64,000 nt of DNA from Flectonema sp. DT1601 (Eukaryota > Euglenozoa > Diplonemea > Diplonemida > Diplonemidae): the NCBI GenBank assembly GCA_964019425.1, contig OZ025798.1, forward strand, positions 372,001 to 436,000. The letters run 5' to 3'. A program made the translations under genes and the position numbers. The notes under the pieces were generated by a model. It did no database searches, was not told the DNA's origin, and was given only the letters and a program-made list of their open reading frames with translations. This document shows, piece by piece, positions 42,442-53,363 of the stretch. Position 1 is the first letter of the stretch, and each line of letters opens with the position of its first letter.

Positions 42442-44419
42442 GTGTTTTGTACCAACCTAATGAGAGTAATTATTACAATGATTCGTTTCTCTTATGTAAA
42501 CCTGTTAAAGAGGAGGGGGAAATGGGGCACTATTAGTACACTTATGTCACATTAGTCTTGAGATCTTATGGCTCCTGCGATAGTCGCTGGGGAGAGGCAG
42601 AGAAAGAAGGGAAAAAAAAAAAAAAAAAAAAAAAAGAGAGAGAGAAAAAGAAATCGTTGTTAAAGTATAAAAGAAGAAAGGTGTCTCAAAACAGAAGGGA
42701 ATCAAACGGAATACTGTTGCCGCTACTACTGCGTTCAGATTTTTTGAAAGACAACGTTCGAAAGGTCTAACAAAGTAAAATCGATGTAGTACACTACAAG
42801 AATAACCGTTATGAAACACACATCCGAAGCAAAGAGGTTCATAATTTAACCCAAAGAACAGGGGAAGTATTCACCAGGTAAATAACGACTAGCAGAAATG
42901 ATGTTCCAATTTGCTGAGTCTCTTAATATTTATCAACAGCCGGAGGTGAGGAGGGTGTGGGTGGAAACAAATTTTACAACATGAAGTTAGGATGTGTCTC
43001 AACATTTTAAAAACCTTACTCGAAGCAAATAACAAATAGAAAAAGAGAACCAGGACGAGCACAAGTTCAAGAGAATGAGTAAAGCTGTTGTTTTTGTGAA
43101 TGCCCACACTCTTATAGTAGTGATACGTAATTTGACTTTGTATCTGGGATGTTACAATAAAGAAAATTTAAAAATATATATTTATAAGAACCGCGAATAG
43201 GAACCTCTCTTCTTTAATCAACTTCACTTTCTCCCAGAGGGAGACTTTAAAGTGAAAAAAGAACCATGTTGTGGGTGATTTTTCTTTTTTTTTTTTTTCC
43301 CCCACTCACGGCGTTAGTGTTACGTATTGCTATTTCTGCGCATCAAAAAGGGTTATAAAATCGATCTCAGAGAGAATCGAACTTGGTACAAAAAAATAAA
43401 CTTCTTTGCCACATTAGATTTTACACCCAGAATGGTTGAGCAAAACGTTGTCAACGAACTTCACGTGATCTCACGCAAAGCCAGCAGCTTTTCATTCTTA
43501 AGGAATGTATTCTACTCACTCGCAATTGAATGAGGTACCTATGCTACTACTAGTGGGGTGTTTGGACCACAAAAGATAAAAGAAAAGAAAAAAAAACACG
43601 ACTGACTTACCTGGGCACATAAGTCTGCGGAAACAGCGACGAAGGAGGTATCCTGTAGGGTCACAACTTTGTCCGGGAAAGAGAAAAAAAAACGGTGACG
43701 ATCATTAGGCTTCGTTACGTACATAACAGTGTTATACACATCACAGATGTGGCACTTAAAAAAGAGCTAACCGAAGAGCAGCACACGGCTGGCAAAAAAA
43801 GCACAAAAAAAAACACCTCATCACCTATAAACATAATGTAGTGGACCAAACAAGACTTTTTGGGGTTGTGATATTTCGACATTGTAGAAAAACAATAATA
43901 AACCTTAAATACTCAAGGATAAGTAATAAGGTTAAAACAGAGAAATATGAAGGAAGGCGAAGAACCATTTTTAGTTTTAAGAAAGGTTATTCAGTGACAT
44001 CTTGAGCCATAAAAAAGCGAATCAAACAAAAGAGAAATAATAGTTTTCAAAGGATCTCCAACAGTTGTATTAATAAAAACATCTAACGGAATCCCCAGAC
44101 TTATCCAATTCTCAATGATGACAGCCTTGAAATGATTGTTAAGATTTGACAGTTAATTCATAACAATCTTATGACTTTTTTTTTTTTTTTTTTTTTCTGC
44201 CAAAGATCACACAACAAGACAGACGGGGGCATCAGCGTGACCGACATCTTTTCTTATTGTAGCCACGTGAGGATTATTCATACTTGATAGCATTAAAATG
44301 CAAGTCCCAGTTTCCACCACAGCACGTGTCACGAATTATAACAGAATTAATACAGTAAGAACGGATAGCTATATTTTTTTTTTTTTTTTTTTTTTTGTAC
44401 TGACATTTTGCGTCAATAA

Positions 44420-44453
<34 letters not shown>

Positions 44454-44902
44454 GAAAGACATTTATCATTCACGATCAACAACCACTATCGATGTTTAGC
44501 ATTTATAAGTTACACTGTTGGGTAACTTATACTCGTTCACTTGTTTTATTCTGTATTTGCTACACGACTTGTGCATTGCAGAGAGCGTTGGGGTTAAAAA
44601 CACATAACAAATGGGAACAAAAGGAATTGGGATATGTGTTTGTATCAAAAATGTTGAACCAATTTATACCAATTAGTAATTTCTTGAGACAGTGACTTAA
44701 TGTTAGTGAGTAAATCGAAAAAGGGAAAATAAAAAAAAAACTTACTTATTTTTTTTTTTTTTTTTTTTAAAAAGCGTAACGACGAGAATAATCGTGTTTG
44801 TTAAACGAACGGTAAAAAGAGAGAGTTAAAAGAAATAAAAAGTTTTATAAAACCTTAAGTTTAAAAAAAAAAAAAAAGCGAGAACCTGCTTTTATATCAT
44901 GT
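42442..44902. other. Spacer of 2.5 kb, no firm gene
   Basis: The spacer is AT-rich with many long A/T runs (for example 42616-42634, 44177-44196, 44373-44394 and 44421-44450). An exon-like minus-strand stretch at 43739 to about 43611 (MYNTVMYVTKPNDRHR...SADLCAQ) is followed by GTAAGT, a strong donor form, but no partner exon could be chosen. A weak echo of the 2815-2955 repeat lies at about 43885-43945. Nothing else is recognised. Confidence 0.45.
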
Positions 44903-47900
44903 CTAAACAGTAGTCTCGTCTTCAAATTCGAGGCTGTGATTCTTTGTGGTGTTTTCGTCCATTTCAACATCCTCTTTTGCGAAGAATTTTTCACGACCTT
45001 GACAAGCAAAACAATAAATAAGAACAGCTCCAATAACAACAAATAGTGACGAACAAACAACAATGACGGCGATGATAGCACCTGACAGACCATCATCATT
45101 ACTTCTGGAAGGTGATAAAGTGGAATCAAGAATTACTTCACTATCAGCTATTAACAGTTCTGCAGGTTTGTAAGCAGAAAGTTCATTGCTTTGTAAGTTA
45201 TTTCTAATCACGGATTCTACCTCTGCAGTTGTTGTTGTTGAATCTACTCCAAACTCAACAACAGAACCAGAGTTTTGCAACACAGTAATACCTCTATTGA
45301 GATCAACACCAGCAGTGCATCCAGCTGATATCTTTAAACTTTGTGTTGTCGGACATCCTCCAACACAAGCAGTCAGCGGACACACCCAGTAAACCGTAAC
45401 TCTCCCTGCAACACTATTCAGTAAACCCTCAAGAGCTCTCTCAAAGTTATTCTTATTAAGAATAGATGATAATATCCCTAATGTCATCTGAAAGACTTGT
45501 CTAATTATCGATGATCCGGGAACTTGAGTTAAAGTGTTACACTCACAGATCTGTGCTACATTAGATCCACCACGACAAACTGAGTCAGTGAAAGGGTTAG
45601 TGCAAATAGCAGTACAGTCAGTGTTGCCAGGAAATCCAGCTTGAACAATAAGCCTCCAGACTCCACTACAAGGAAGTGTATTCGGAGGAGTTCCTGTTGG
45701 TACAGCTGTCGGAATCAACGTTGGTACTGCTGTAGGTACAGCTGTCGGAACCGCAGTTGGTACAGCAGTTGGCACTGCTGTTGGCACAGCTGTCGGAACT
45801 GCAGTTGGGATTGCCGTAGGTACAGCAGTCCCGTAGTCACACTCACAGAATGAAGTACAAAGGTTTATATTTAAGATCCCAACACAAACACTATCACAAT
45901 CAATATTTATGTTAAACACTCCCACCTTAAATTTCCAAGACCTGCAGATGTTCTGCGAGAACGTTGGCGACGGCACTGGTGGCAATGTAATAGGAGCCTG
46001 AGTACTCTTGCAGGCACAGAGTTGAACAACACCAGGAACACCACTACAGATGTTATTTGTTAAAGAGTTAGTACACAATGATTGACAGTCAACAGTAAAG
46101 AGACCTCCAACAGTAAGAGGTTCCCATTGTGTACAAGTTGGTGATGGTACAGGTGTATCGTTACACTCACACAATTGAAGAACACCCAACACTCCAATGC
46201 AGACGTCATTTGTTGCAATAGTTGAACAGATTGTCGAACAGTCGACAGCTACGGATGGAAATATTGATCTCCAACTGTTGCAGGTAGAAACTGGAGGAAT
46301 ATTTGGTGAGAACGTTGGTATGCTACCAGGAGAAGGTGTTTCGTTAGAGCACATGCAAAGACGAATTCCTCCAACTCCAGTGCACGCAACCGTCTTACTC
46401 GCAAAGGAACAAACAGCGTCACACCAAATGCTGTTGATGGACATTAGTTCTCCAGTTGGTGTTGGTACCCATCTCTGAGAAGGACAGTTTGCTGTAAAAG
46501 ATAATGGAACCGGAGTTGGTATAGCAGTAGCAGCAGTATTCATACACTTACACACCTGAAGAATAGGATCTAAGTTGTGACAAAGTACAGCACCAGGACC
46601 AGATCTTGGACAGATATTTGGACAAATCGACTGAACATCAACTCCGTTCAAAACAGCCAAAGCCTGAGCAGTAGCACTCCAATGGCTACAAGTCTCTTGT
46701 TGTAATAGTAATGCTGGAGAACATGTTCTGTGGCCATTGCATGTGACAACACCTCCACATAAATGAATAAAATCATCAGTGCAACTGTTTTCACCAAGAC
46801 ACTGTAATTCACAACGAGCTCCATTGTTAGAATTACACTTCAGAGTGACATCTTTGCAAGCATTATGACCATCACACTTTACTAAACAATCTCCTTCAGA
46901 TGGACATATTATAGTTGTTCCTGCACAACTTTCTGGACCAGAGCAATCAACAAACAAGGATTCTGATTGGTATGAGGAAGTAACAGCTGTGTCAATAAAC
47001 ATGTTAGCACAAGACTGTAAGTCAGAACAGGTAACAGAACAACTCCTTGAAGTGCATTGGTAATGAATTGATGAACATGAGTGTGGTGCTGAACAAGAAA
47101 TACTGCAGGAGTTGGTTTTACATTTGATTGATTTTGCTGAAGGATTTGGTGAGAAATCTACAGCACAGTATTCATTGTGATGGATTCTATTATCTTGATC
47201 ATCGTGATCTTTGTGATCATTTAAAGCTGAGTCTTTTCCATCATTGTTGTCTGACATTTTATTTACCAACTGACCTCCACATACTGATGCACAACTGTAA
47301 CTGGAATCACAGATAATAGTACAGACGTCATTGTTATCACATTCAATCATACTATCAACACATCCACAGATGTCGTTGCATTGAACTGAACACGTTGATG
47401 TAGAAGAGCTGCATCCACACTGTTGATTACCATTACAGACTTTATAGTTACTGGCGTCATTGCACTCGCAGTGATTTTGACAGTATAAAATATTTGGATT
47501 GTGTGCTGTCTGATCATAGCATAGTTCTCTACAAATCTTGTTAGTCCAGTAGCAGTGATCAAGTGATCCTCCTCTACGATCTTCAATCAGACTTGTTGAA
47601 GGAGACGGAGTTGCATCATTGACTCTCACACAGTCACAGTACCTTCTGCATAAGTATGAATTACGTTCTCCTCTCATAAAGCTTTCTGAGCACAATAAGT
47701 CACAGCTAGTGTGGTAGTTGTATAAGTATGTGTTCGTGTTTGGAACCCATTTACTTGGGGAATTACATCTCGGCATATCAATATTTCCGTGACTTACTGA
47801 GAAGCGAGATATCGTAGTTGTGTTTGCACAGAGACACGGACCTCCAATAAATGGATTGCAGTACTTACTTCTGCTGTCAGTTCTGTCACATAAATCATCG

Positions 47901-50900
47901 CAGCTTTCACTTCCAAGTAGAGTCTTAGAGCTGATCCAGTAGTCGCAAGTATTTGGGTTAAATAATAGCATTCTTGACATGAGTTCACCTGAACAGGCGT
48001 CTTCACCAGTACATGTGGTTAGAATATTTCCTCTACTCTCACACAGATCAACATTCTGACAGGAGCGAGCACCAGTACAACGGATGTGACATTCTTGGTT
48101 GTCTGAACACTTCAGTTCCATTCCCAAACAACTTTCATACCCAATGCAGTTAACAATACACTGACTACTACTTTCTGGACATGTTACAGTACTTCCCTTA
48201 CACGAGTGAGTATCACTGCAGGTTACAATTAAACTGTCAGCAGAGGAAGCAACAAGTTCAGCAGATTCACAAGAATCAATTCCCATGCAGTTTATTTCAC
48301 ACTCAGGAGAAGTACACCACTGGGTACTCCTCTGACATGAGGTAAAACCATCGCAATTCACTTCACTTCTACCGTAAGATGATAAAATAGATGTTGTTTG
48401 AATACAAGATCTATCACCAGAACAGGTCACAGTACAGGTTTGCTGACTGTTGGTACAAGAGAACGTTGGAGATGTTGGGATTCTTGTGAGTCTGCAGACA
48501 GGAGGTGCTGGAGTAGGTGGAGGAGTAGGTGGTGGGGTAGGTGGCGGAGCTCTATTGTCGTCACCATCGTCCCTGTCATCCCTGTCGTCCTTACTGTCCT
48601 TGCTGTCTTTATTATCTTTGTCGTCTTTATCGTCTTTGTTATCCTTGTCATCTTTATCGTCTTTGTTATCTTTGTCATCTTTATCATCCTTATTATCCTT
48701 GTCATCTTTGTTATCCTTGTCATCCGTGGTATCGTCTGGGACGGTTGTTAACACTCTCGGTGCACACGATAAGCTGTCAACACATGAAATAGAGCAATCC
48801 CATCCTCTCTTACAAGTGAGTTCTGATCCTCTACAAAACTCATCTTCACATCTAATACCACACTTTCCATTTAATTCACATGTACATCTATCATTTTTAC
48901 ACAACATAATATGTTCATCGGAGTACTTTGTGCACTTGCAGTAATTGCGGCAAACTTCTGTGTGAGGTGCCTGAGGGCAGAAATTCTCGCACCAGGTATC
49001 GTCGAAGGCGGCAACCTGAGTGTTTAGGCCAGTTCTGTGCCAGTAGCAGTTAATTGGAGCAGCGATGTGATCACATTGACAGAGTGGTTTGGTTATATCA
49101 CCTCCAAGAAAACAAGTATCAGGTGTAAATGGACATACAGCAGTACACCATAGATGAGTAATACTGTTTGTCAGTCCCAGTGCTGTTGGAATCCAAACGT
49201 TTGATTGACACTGTGATGGTTGTAAAGTAGGTTCGATTCTCTGAACACACTGACAGAGATCAAAACACAATACTTTACTTCTATAACAAAGAGTATCACA
49301 GAAGTCAGAATCAATAGACAACAATGCATTACGAGGTTGGTAAGTATGACACGGACCTGATCTCCAAAGCAAGTCATTTCCACAAGAAGCAGTTGCTGTG
49401 CAGTATGAAGTAACAGAACCAATTAATTTAAGGTCCCCAATTTGACTACATGATCCAGAACCGATACAATCAATTAAACAACTGTACTGACTGTTAGAAT
49501 TATGAACAGGACAGTGTAGAGTTAGATCTTTACAAGAGTCTTCACCAGTACACATTATCGTACAGTCTACATTTGGTGGACATTTAATTATTGCTTCGTC
49601 GCATGAGTCTTTGCCTGAGCATTCAATTACGACCTTTCCCAATGATCTGGAATAGTCAAGTGATGATTTCTTACAAGACTCAAGTCCACTGCAATGCTGA
49701 GTAACGCGAGTAGTTGATGACAGGACATTGTTGGTTGTTTCTTTACAGGATTCTTCTCCACTACAGGAAATATCACAAGTAGTTGACGCGCACAAGATCG
49801 ATGATTCTTCGCATGATTCTGTTCCAGCGCAGTTTATGATTCCAATTTGTGCATCAGATGATAAAAACATTCCAAAGTCAGCACCGCCCGCCATGTTGAA
49901 GTCGAGTGGGATGGGACCAGTTAGGATTGATGAGTAAGGTTTGAGTTCTCTACAACTCTCAGAACCCAAACAATTAATAGTACAAGATAAAGTTGATAAA
50001 CAATGAATGTGTGAATTAATAGCTGACTGTGAACCAACAAGACCAAGTCTACAATCAGTTGTTTGACTATCACAGACTAGAACAGAACTATCACAAGAGT
50101 TGTCGGCATCACAACTTCTGCGGCAAGCAGTACGAGTGCAGTCACATCTTGTTCCCGAAGGACAAACGTAATTTGGTTCATTAACGATATTTTGTAAGTC
50201 AAGAAGACCCTGACTGCATCCAGCCCTACTAAGACAGCTGGTGACAATACCACCTGTGAGACTCGACCTCGCAACATTCTGACATGAATTAGTTCCAGCA
50301 CAAGTTAAATGACAATTAGTTGATCCTATTGGACAAGCCATAGTCAAACCAGAACAAGACTCGTCACCATCACAGATGACACGACAGCTTGCAGACGTTG
50401 GGCAGTTAACGGTTGTTTGAAAACAACTGTTTTCTCTGTTGCATCTGACTACGACTGGTGCCAATGATGATTGAAAGTTTAATGTAGCTGAGCGGCAAGC
50501 ATTAATATTATCACAAATGTGTTCAACATCAGTGGTAACATCAGAGTTTGCTGTAAACACACCAGACTCACATGATCGCTGTCCCAAACATCTTGTAGTA
50601 CAAGTTCTAGAATAGCACTGAAATGATACGTCTTTACAAGAATGAAGACCATGGCAATCAACAGATCCTCTCAGTACAGTTGGTAATGAAATTGATGAAT
50701 CGTAACAAGAGTTGTCACCATTACAATTAATTAAAACATTAGAACGAGCGTTGTTGTAGTTAAGAATTGCTCCACGGCATCCATTAAAACCACACGAGTG
50801 GGTAACTCCAGATACAGTTGTTGTGGCCGCATTGAATGTTGTTTGGGAACAAGCTTCGTTACCATTGCAAGAGATGTCACAATGTTTAGCTGCGCACATG

Positions 50901-52558
50901 ACGGTAGAGGATCTACAAGAGTTAGTATGACTACATGAAAGAATTCCTTGATTAGCAGTGTGCATGTAAATACCAAAGTTTTTACCAACAGCAAACGGGA
51001 CTCCCATTGAAGAAGAAGACCCTTGAATGATATCATCATATCCTCTGAGTGATCTACAAGCATCTTCATTAGAACATGTTACTCTACATGTAGTAGAAGC
51101 AAGGCATTCAATGTGAGAGTTAGCAGCAGATTGTGATCCAGAGAATGCTAATTCACAAACAGATGATGTATCCCGACAGGCAACTACAGAACTGTCACAA
51201 CTATTATGACTTTGACACGTTGCAGTACATGGTTCGTTAGTACAGATACATCTATTTCCAGATGAGCAAACAGTTACTGCTCCTCCAATGTTAGTACGTA
51301 AGCCCAGTAGGTAATCACTACAAGCTCCGTTAGTAACACATTCAACAGTGAGCTCACCAGATACATCAGATGAAGAGATGTCAGTGCAAGCATCATTTCC
51401 TTCACATCTTATGAAGCATCTCTTTCCTGCAGGTAGTGAACTCGGACATCTGATTGTAGAATCTTTACAAGACTTGTCACCTGAACAATTAATAGTACAG
51501 TCATTATTATCAGGGCATTCAATTACTGATTGCATGCAAGCTTCACTACCTGAGCAAGTTATTTCACCAGTTCCAGTTGTAGTGTCGATGTGAATATTTG
51601 TTTGTTTACAAGATTGTTCTCCATTACATCTGATGATGGTTTCGTCTGAAGACTTCGATTCAAAAGTTGAAATCATGCAGGCTTGTTTGTTGTCGCATTC
51701 GATTGTACAATCGTCACCTCTGCACTTTACGTTGCTTCTCATGCATGCTTGTTCTCCGTCACATGTTAGCATAACGTCGTCTCTTGATCTCAGGTCAAAA
51801 ACGGAATCGAAACAGGTTTGTTTGTTGGTACATTCTACTGTGCAGTCTTCTGAATCGCAAGTAATTTTGTTCAAGCGACAGGAATTCTCACCAGAACATT
51901 GCAGTAAACTGTTACTATCAGAAACCATACTGATTGGTGTGTCGTAGCATCCTTCTTTTCCACTGCAAACTACTGTACAGGAGTCAGCATTACAAGTAAC
52001 AGATCCTGTTCTGCAAGACTGATCGTTTGAACATGATATGGTAACTCCATTTTTAGAAGCTGCTTGTAAGTTTGATCTGTAACAAGATTGAGTCCCAGCA
52101 CATCTTAGAGTACAGATATCTGACTTACAAGACAGAGATGAATCTCTACATGATTGGGTGCCATCACATTTGATAAATCCTTCTTGTGAGCGGTCGGAAA
52201 TGAAGATTCCATTGCTGTTACCAGAACTGGGTTGGTTGTTGTCGTCTTTATCGTCTTTAGTGTCTTGTGCGTCTTCGTAAGATTGCATTCGAACACATGA
52301 TTCAGTACCATCACATCTGATGTCACATCTATCAGAGTGACATTCAATATGACCTTCTTCACAACCTTCACTGTCACATGAAACTCTACAGTCAGAACTG
52401 GTTGATTCACATATTAAGACACTCTTGTCACATTCTTTTCTGTCACAGTCGAATCTACAAGTTGAACTATCACACGAGCAAACATTACCCTTCTTACATG
52501 TGTCTCTTGCATTAACAAGACACACTGTTAGTAACAGTGGTATTATAGTGAATCTCAT
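44903..52558 (-). CDS. Giant cysteine-repeat type I surface protein
   Basis: This is 2,551 residues in one uninterrupted frame. A signal peptide (about 1-17, MRFTIIPLLLTVCLVNA) leads into dozens of cysteine repeats of roughly 43-46 residues, with the core C-x4-SC-x6-C-x4-C-x3-C-x4-C and phrases such as CSGKEGC, CDGEQAC and CTIECDN. The middle holds an acidic Lys/Asp run (about 48570-48720), a Pro/Thr spacer (PTPPPTPPPTP) and, nearer the C-terminus, a tandem AVPT run (about 45715-45835) inside a set of larger CxxxC-rich modules. One membrane segment (IIAVIVVCSSLFVVIGAVLI) and a 33-residue acidic cytosolic tail complete it. It is probably a cell-surface or adhesion protein. The even spacing of cysteines suggests a stalk of small disulfide domains. 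I do not recognise a named family. Confidence 0.85.
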   Translation of the reverse strand: MRFTIIPLLLTVCLVNARDTCKKGNVCSCDSSTCRFDCDRKECDKSVLICESTSSDCRVSCDSEGCEEGHIECHSDRCDIRCDGTESCVRMQSYEDAQDTKDDKDDNNQPSSGNSNGIFISDRSQEGFIKCDGTQSCRDSSLSCKSDICTLRCAGTQSCYRSNLQAASKNGVTISCSNDQSCRTGSVTCNADSCTVVCSGKEGCYDTPISMVSDSNSLLQCSGENSCRLNKITCDSEDCTVECTNKQTCFDSVFDLRSRDDVMLTCDGEQACMRSNVKCRGDDCTIECDNKQACMISTFESKSSDETIIRCNGEQSCKQTNIHIDTTTGTGEITCSGSEACMQSVIECPDNNDCTINCSGDKSCKDSTIRCPSSLPAGKRCFIRCEGNDACTDISSSDVSGELTVECVTNGACSDYLLGLRTNIGGAVTVCSSGNRCICTNEPCTATCQSHNSCDSSVVACRDTSSVCELAFSGSQSAANSHIECLASTTCRVTCSNEDACRSLRGYDDIIQGSSSSMGVPFAVGKNFGIYMHTANQGILSCSHTNSCRSSTVMCAAKHCDISCNGNEACSQTTFNAATTTVSGVTHSCGFNGCRGAILNYNNARSNVLINCNGDNSCYDSSISLPTVLRGSVDCHGLHSCKDVSFQCYSRTCTTRCLGQRSCESGVFTANSDVTTDVEHICDNINACRSATLNFQSSLAPVVVRCNRENSCFQTTVNCPTSASCRVICDGDESCSGLTMACPIGSTNCHLTCAGTNSCQNVARSSLTGGIVTSCLSRAGCSQGLLDLQNIVNEPNYVCPSGTRCDCTRTACRRSCDADNSCDSSVLVCDSQTTDCRLGLVGSQSAINSHIHCLSTLSCTINCLGSESCRELKPYSSILTGPIPLDFNMAGGADFGMFLSSDAQIGIINCAGTESCEESSILCASTTCDISCSGEESCKETTNNVLSSTTRVTQHCSGLESCKKSSLDYSRSLGKVVIECSGKDSCDEAIIKCPPNVDCTIMCTGEDSCKDLTLHCPVHNSNSQYSCLIDCIGSGSCSQIGDLKLIGSVTSYCTATASCGNDLLWRSGPCHTYQPRNALLSIDSDFCDTLCYRSKVLCFDLCQCVQRIEPTLQPSQCQSNVWIPTALGLTNSITHLWCTAVCPFTPDTCFLGGDITKPLCQCDHIAAPINCYWHRTGLNTQVAAFDDTWCENFCPQAPHTEVCRNYCKCTKYSDEHIMLCKNDRCTCELNGKCGIRCEDEFCRGSELTCKRGWDCSISCVDSLSCAPRVLTTVPDDTTDDKDNKDDKDNKDDKDDKDNKDDKDDKDNKDDKDDKDNKDSKDSKDDRDDRDDGDDNRAPPPTPPPTPPPTPAPPVCRLTRIPTSPTFSCTNSQQTCTVTCSGDRSCIQTTSILSSYGRSEVNCDGFTSCQRSTQWCTSPECEINCMGIDSCESAELVASSADSLIVTCSDTHSCKGSTVTCPESSSQCIVNCIGYESCLGMELKCSDNQECHIRCTGARSCQNVDLCESRGNILTTCTGEDACSGELMSRMLLFNPNTCDYWISSKTLLGSESCDDLCDRTDSRSKYCNPFIGGPCLCANTTTISRFSVSHGNIDMPRCNSPSKWVPNTNTYLYNYHTSCDLLCSESFMRGERNSYLCRRYCDCVRVNDATPSPSTSLIEDRRGGSLDHCYWTNKICRELCYDQTAHNPNILYCQNHCECNDASNYKVCNGNQQCGCSSSTSTCSVQCNDICGCVDSMIECDNNDVCTIICDSSYSCASVCGGQLVNKMSDNNDGKDSALNDHKDHDDQDNRIHHNEYCAVDFSPNPSAKSIKCKTNSCSISCSAPHSCSSIHYQCTSRSCSVTCSDLQSCANMFIDTAVTSSYQSESLFVDCSGPESCAGTTIICPSEGDCLVKCDGHNACKDVTLKCNSNNGARCELQCLGENSCTDDFIHLCGGVVTCNGHRTCSPALLLQQETCSHWSATAQALAVLNGVDVQSICPNICPRSGPGAVLCHNLDPILQVCKCMNTAATAIPTPVPLSFTANCPSQRWVPTPTGELMSINSIWCDAVCSFASKTVACTGVGGIRLCMCSNETPSPGSIPTFSPNIPPVSTCNSWRSIFPSVAVDCSTICSTIATNDVCIGVLGVLQLCECNDTPVPSPTCTQWEPLTVGGLFTVDCQSLCTNSLTNNICSGVPGVVQLCACKSTQAPITLPPVPSPTFSQNICRSWKFKVGVFNINIDCDSVCVGILNINLCTSFCECDYGTAVPTAIPTAVPTAVPTAVPTAVPTAVPTAVPTAVPTLIPTAVPTGTPPNTLPCSGVWRLIVQAGFPGNTDCTAICTNPFTDSVCRGGSNVAQICECNTLTQVPGSSIIRQVFQMTLGILSSILNKNNFERALEGLLNSVAGRVTVYWVCPLTACVGGCPTTQSLKISAGCTAGVDLNRGITVLQNSGSVVEFGVDSTTTTAEVESVIRNNLQSNELSAYKPAELLIADSEVILDSTLSPSRSNDDGLSGAIIAVIVVCSSLFVVIGAVLIYCFACQGREKFFAKEDVEMDENTTKNHSLEFEDETTV
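45712..45837 (-). repeat. AVPT tandem repeat inside the surface protein
   Basis: About ten 12-nt units encode AVPT or AIPT in a row. Synonymous sites vary between units, so the repeat is held at the protein level and is not a very recent slippage product. It is likely a rigid, possibly O-glycosylated stalk. Confidence 0.7.
48560..48740 (-). repeat. Acidic Lys/Asp/Asn repeat inside the surface protein
   Basis: Tandem degenerate 9-nt units (GAC AAR GAY type) encode KDDKDNKDDKDD-like sequence, with a Pro/Thr-rich spacer beside it. It separates two blocks of cysteine repeats and probably forms an extended, flexible linker. Confidence 0.7.
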
Positions 52559-53363
52559 TTTTTTTTATGTTTATTTTATTTATTTATTTTTGTTGAAACT
52601 GTCAGTTGTTATTAAAGAATTCATGTAGCGTGTTGAAAGACATCTTTCGAGATTCGTCGAAGGGACAAGATCCACAATACTGAATACATGGGCTCAACTA
52701 TTGACTACAGATTTATTTATTTATTTAGAAAATCCCAACACTTGTACATCATGGTAATAGTTTAGTTAGTTTAGTTAGCAAAAAAAAATACAAACTAATA
52801 AAACTACCTGTTTCTTTAAGAAAAATAATAAAAAGTTATCCAAAGTACTCTACGCAGCAAATTACGGTGGAAAAAAAAAAACATGGTGGAAACCATCTAT
52901 TTTTTTTTTTTTTTTTTTTTTGTTGGTGGGGAGGGAGTAAAATCGAAAAATTCTTTTTTTTTTTTTTTTTTTTTTTTTTCCTTTGTACAATTCCGCTGAC
53001 GTTTTAAAAAAAAAAAGAAAACAACCAGCTGTGTAAAATGAGAGAGGTGACTTGATACTAATTAACTTTTTGAGTTGGTTACAACCGAAAAAGGGTTGCA
53101 CCAAAACAGCTTTTAATTATTTTTTTCTCGGTATATTCCTTTTACAAGTGTGTAAAATGAGAGAGGTAAACACGCTTATAGATACGCTAAGCACTCAACG
53201 TTGAGCACATAGTACAATTGCGAAAAACTGTCACACTGGCATAGTATAGATTATTGTACAGGTTGACATGCGGTAAATCGTAAAAAAAACAATAAAAAAA
53301 ATAAAAAAAAAAAAAAAAAAAGGAGAAGAAGAAAAAAAAGAGATACGAAGCGAACGTGATATA
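52559..53363. other. Spacer, no gene seen
   Basis: Long A and T tracts (52900-52921, 52953-52979 and 53287-53321). A 19-bp phrase (GTGTAAAATGAGAGAGGTGA and GTGTAAAATGAGAGAGGTAA) occurs twice, at 53032 and 53150. No coding region is recognised. Confidence 0.5.

Noticed and set aside
43327-43533. Plus-strand 68-codon stretch in the large spacer
   Set aside because: There is no domain, no partner exon, and it would be the only plus-strand gene in the window.
48427-48944. Plus-strand and second-frame open stretches rich in Ser/Leu or Thr/Ile over the Lys/Asp linker
   Set aside because: These are shadows of the tandem codon repeat in the surface-protein gene.
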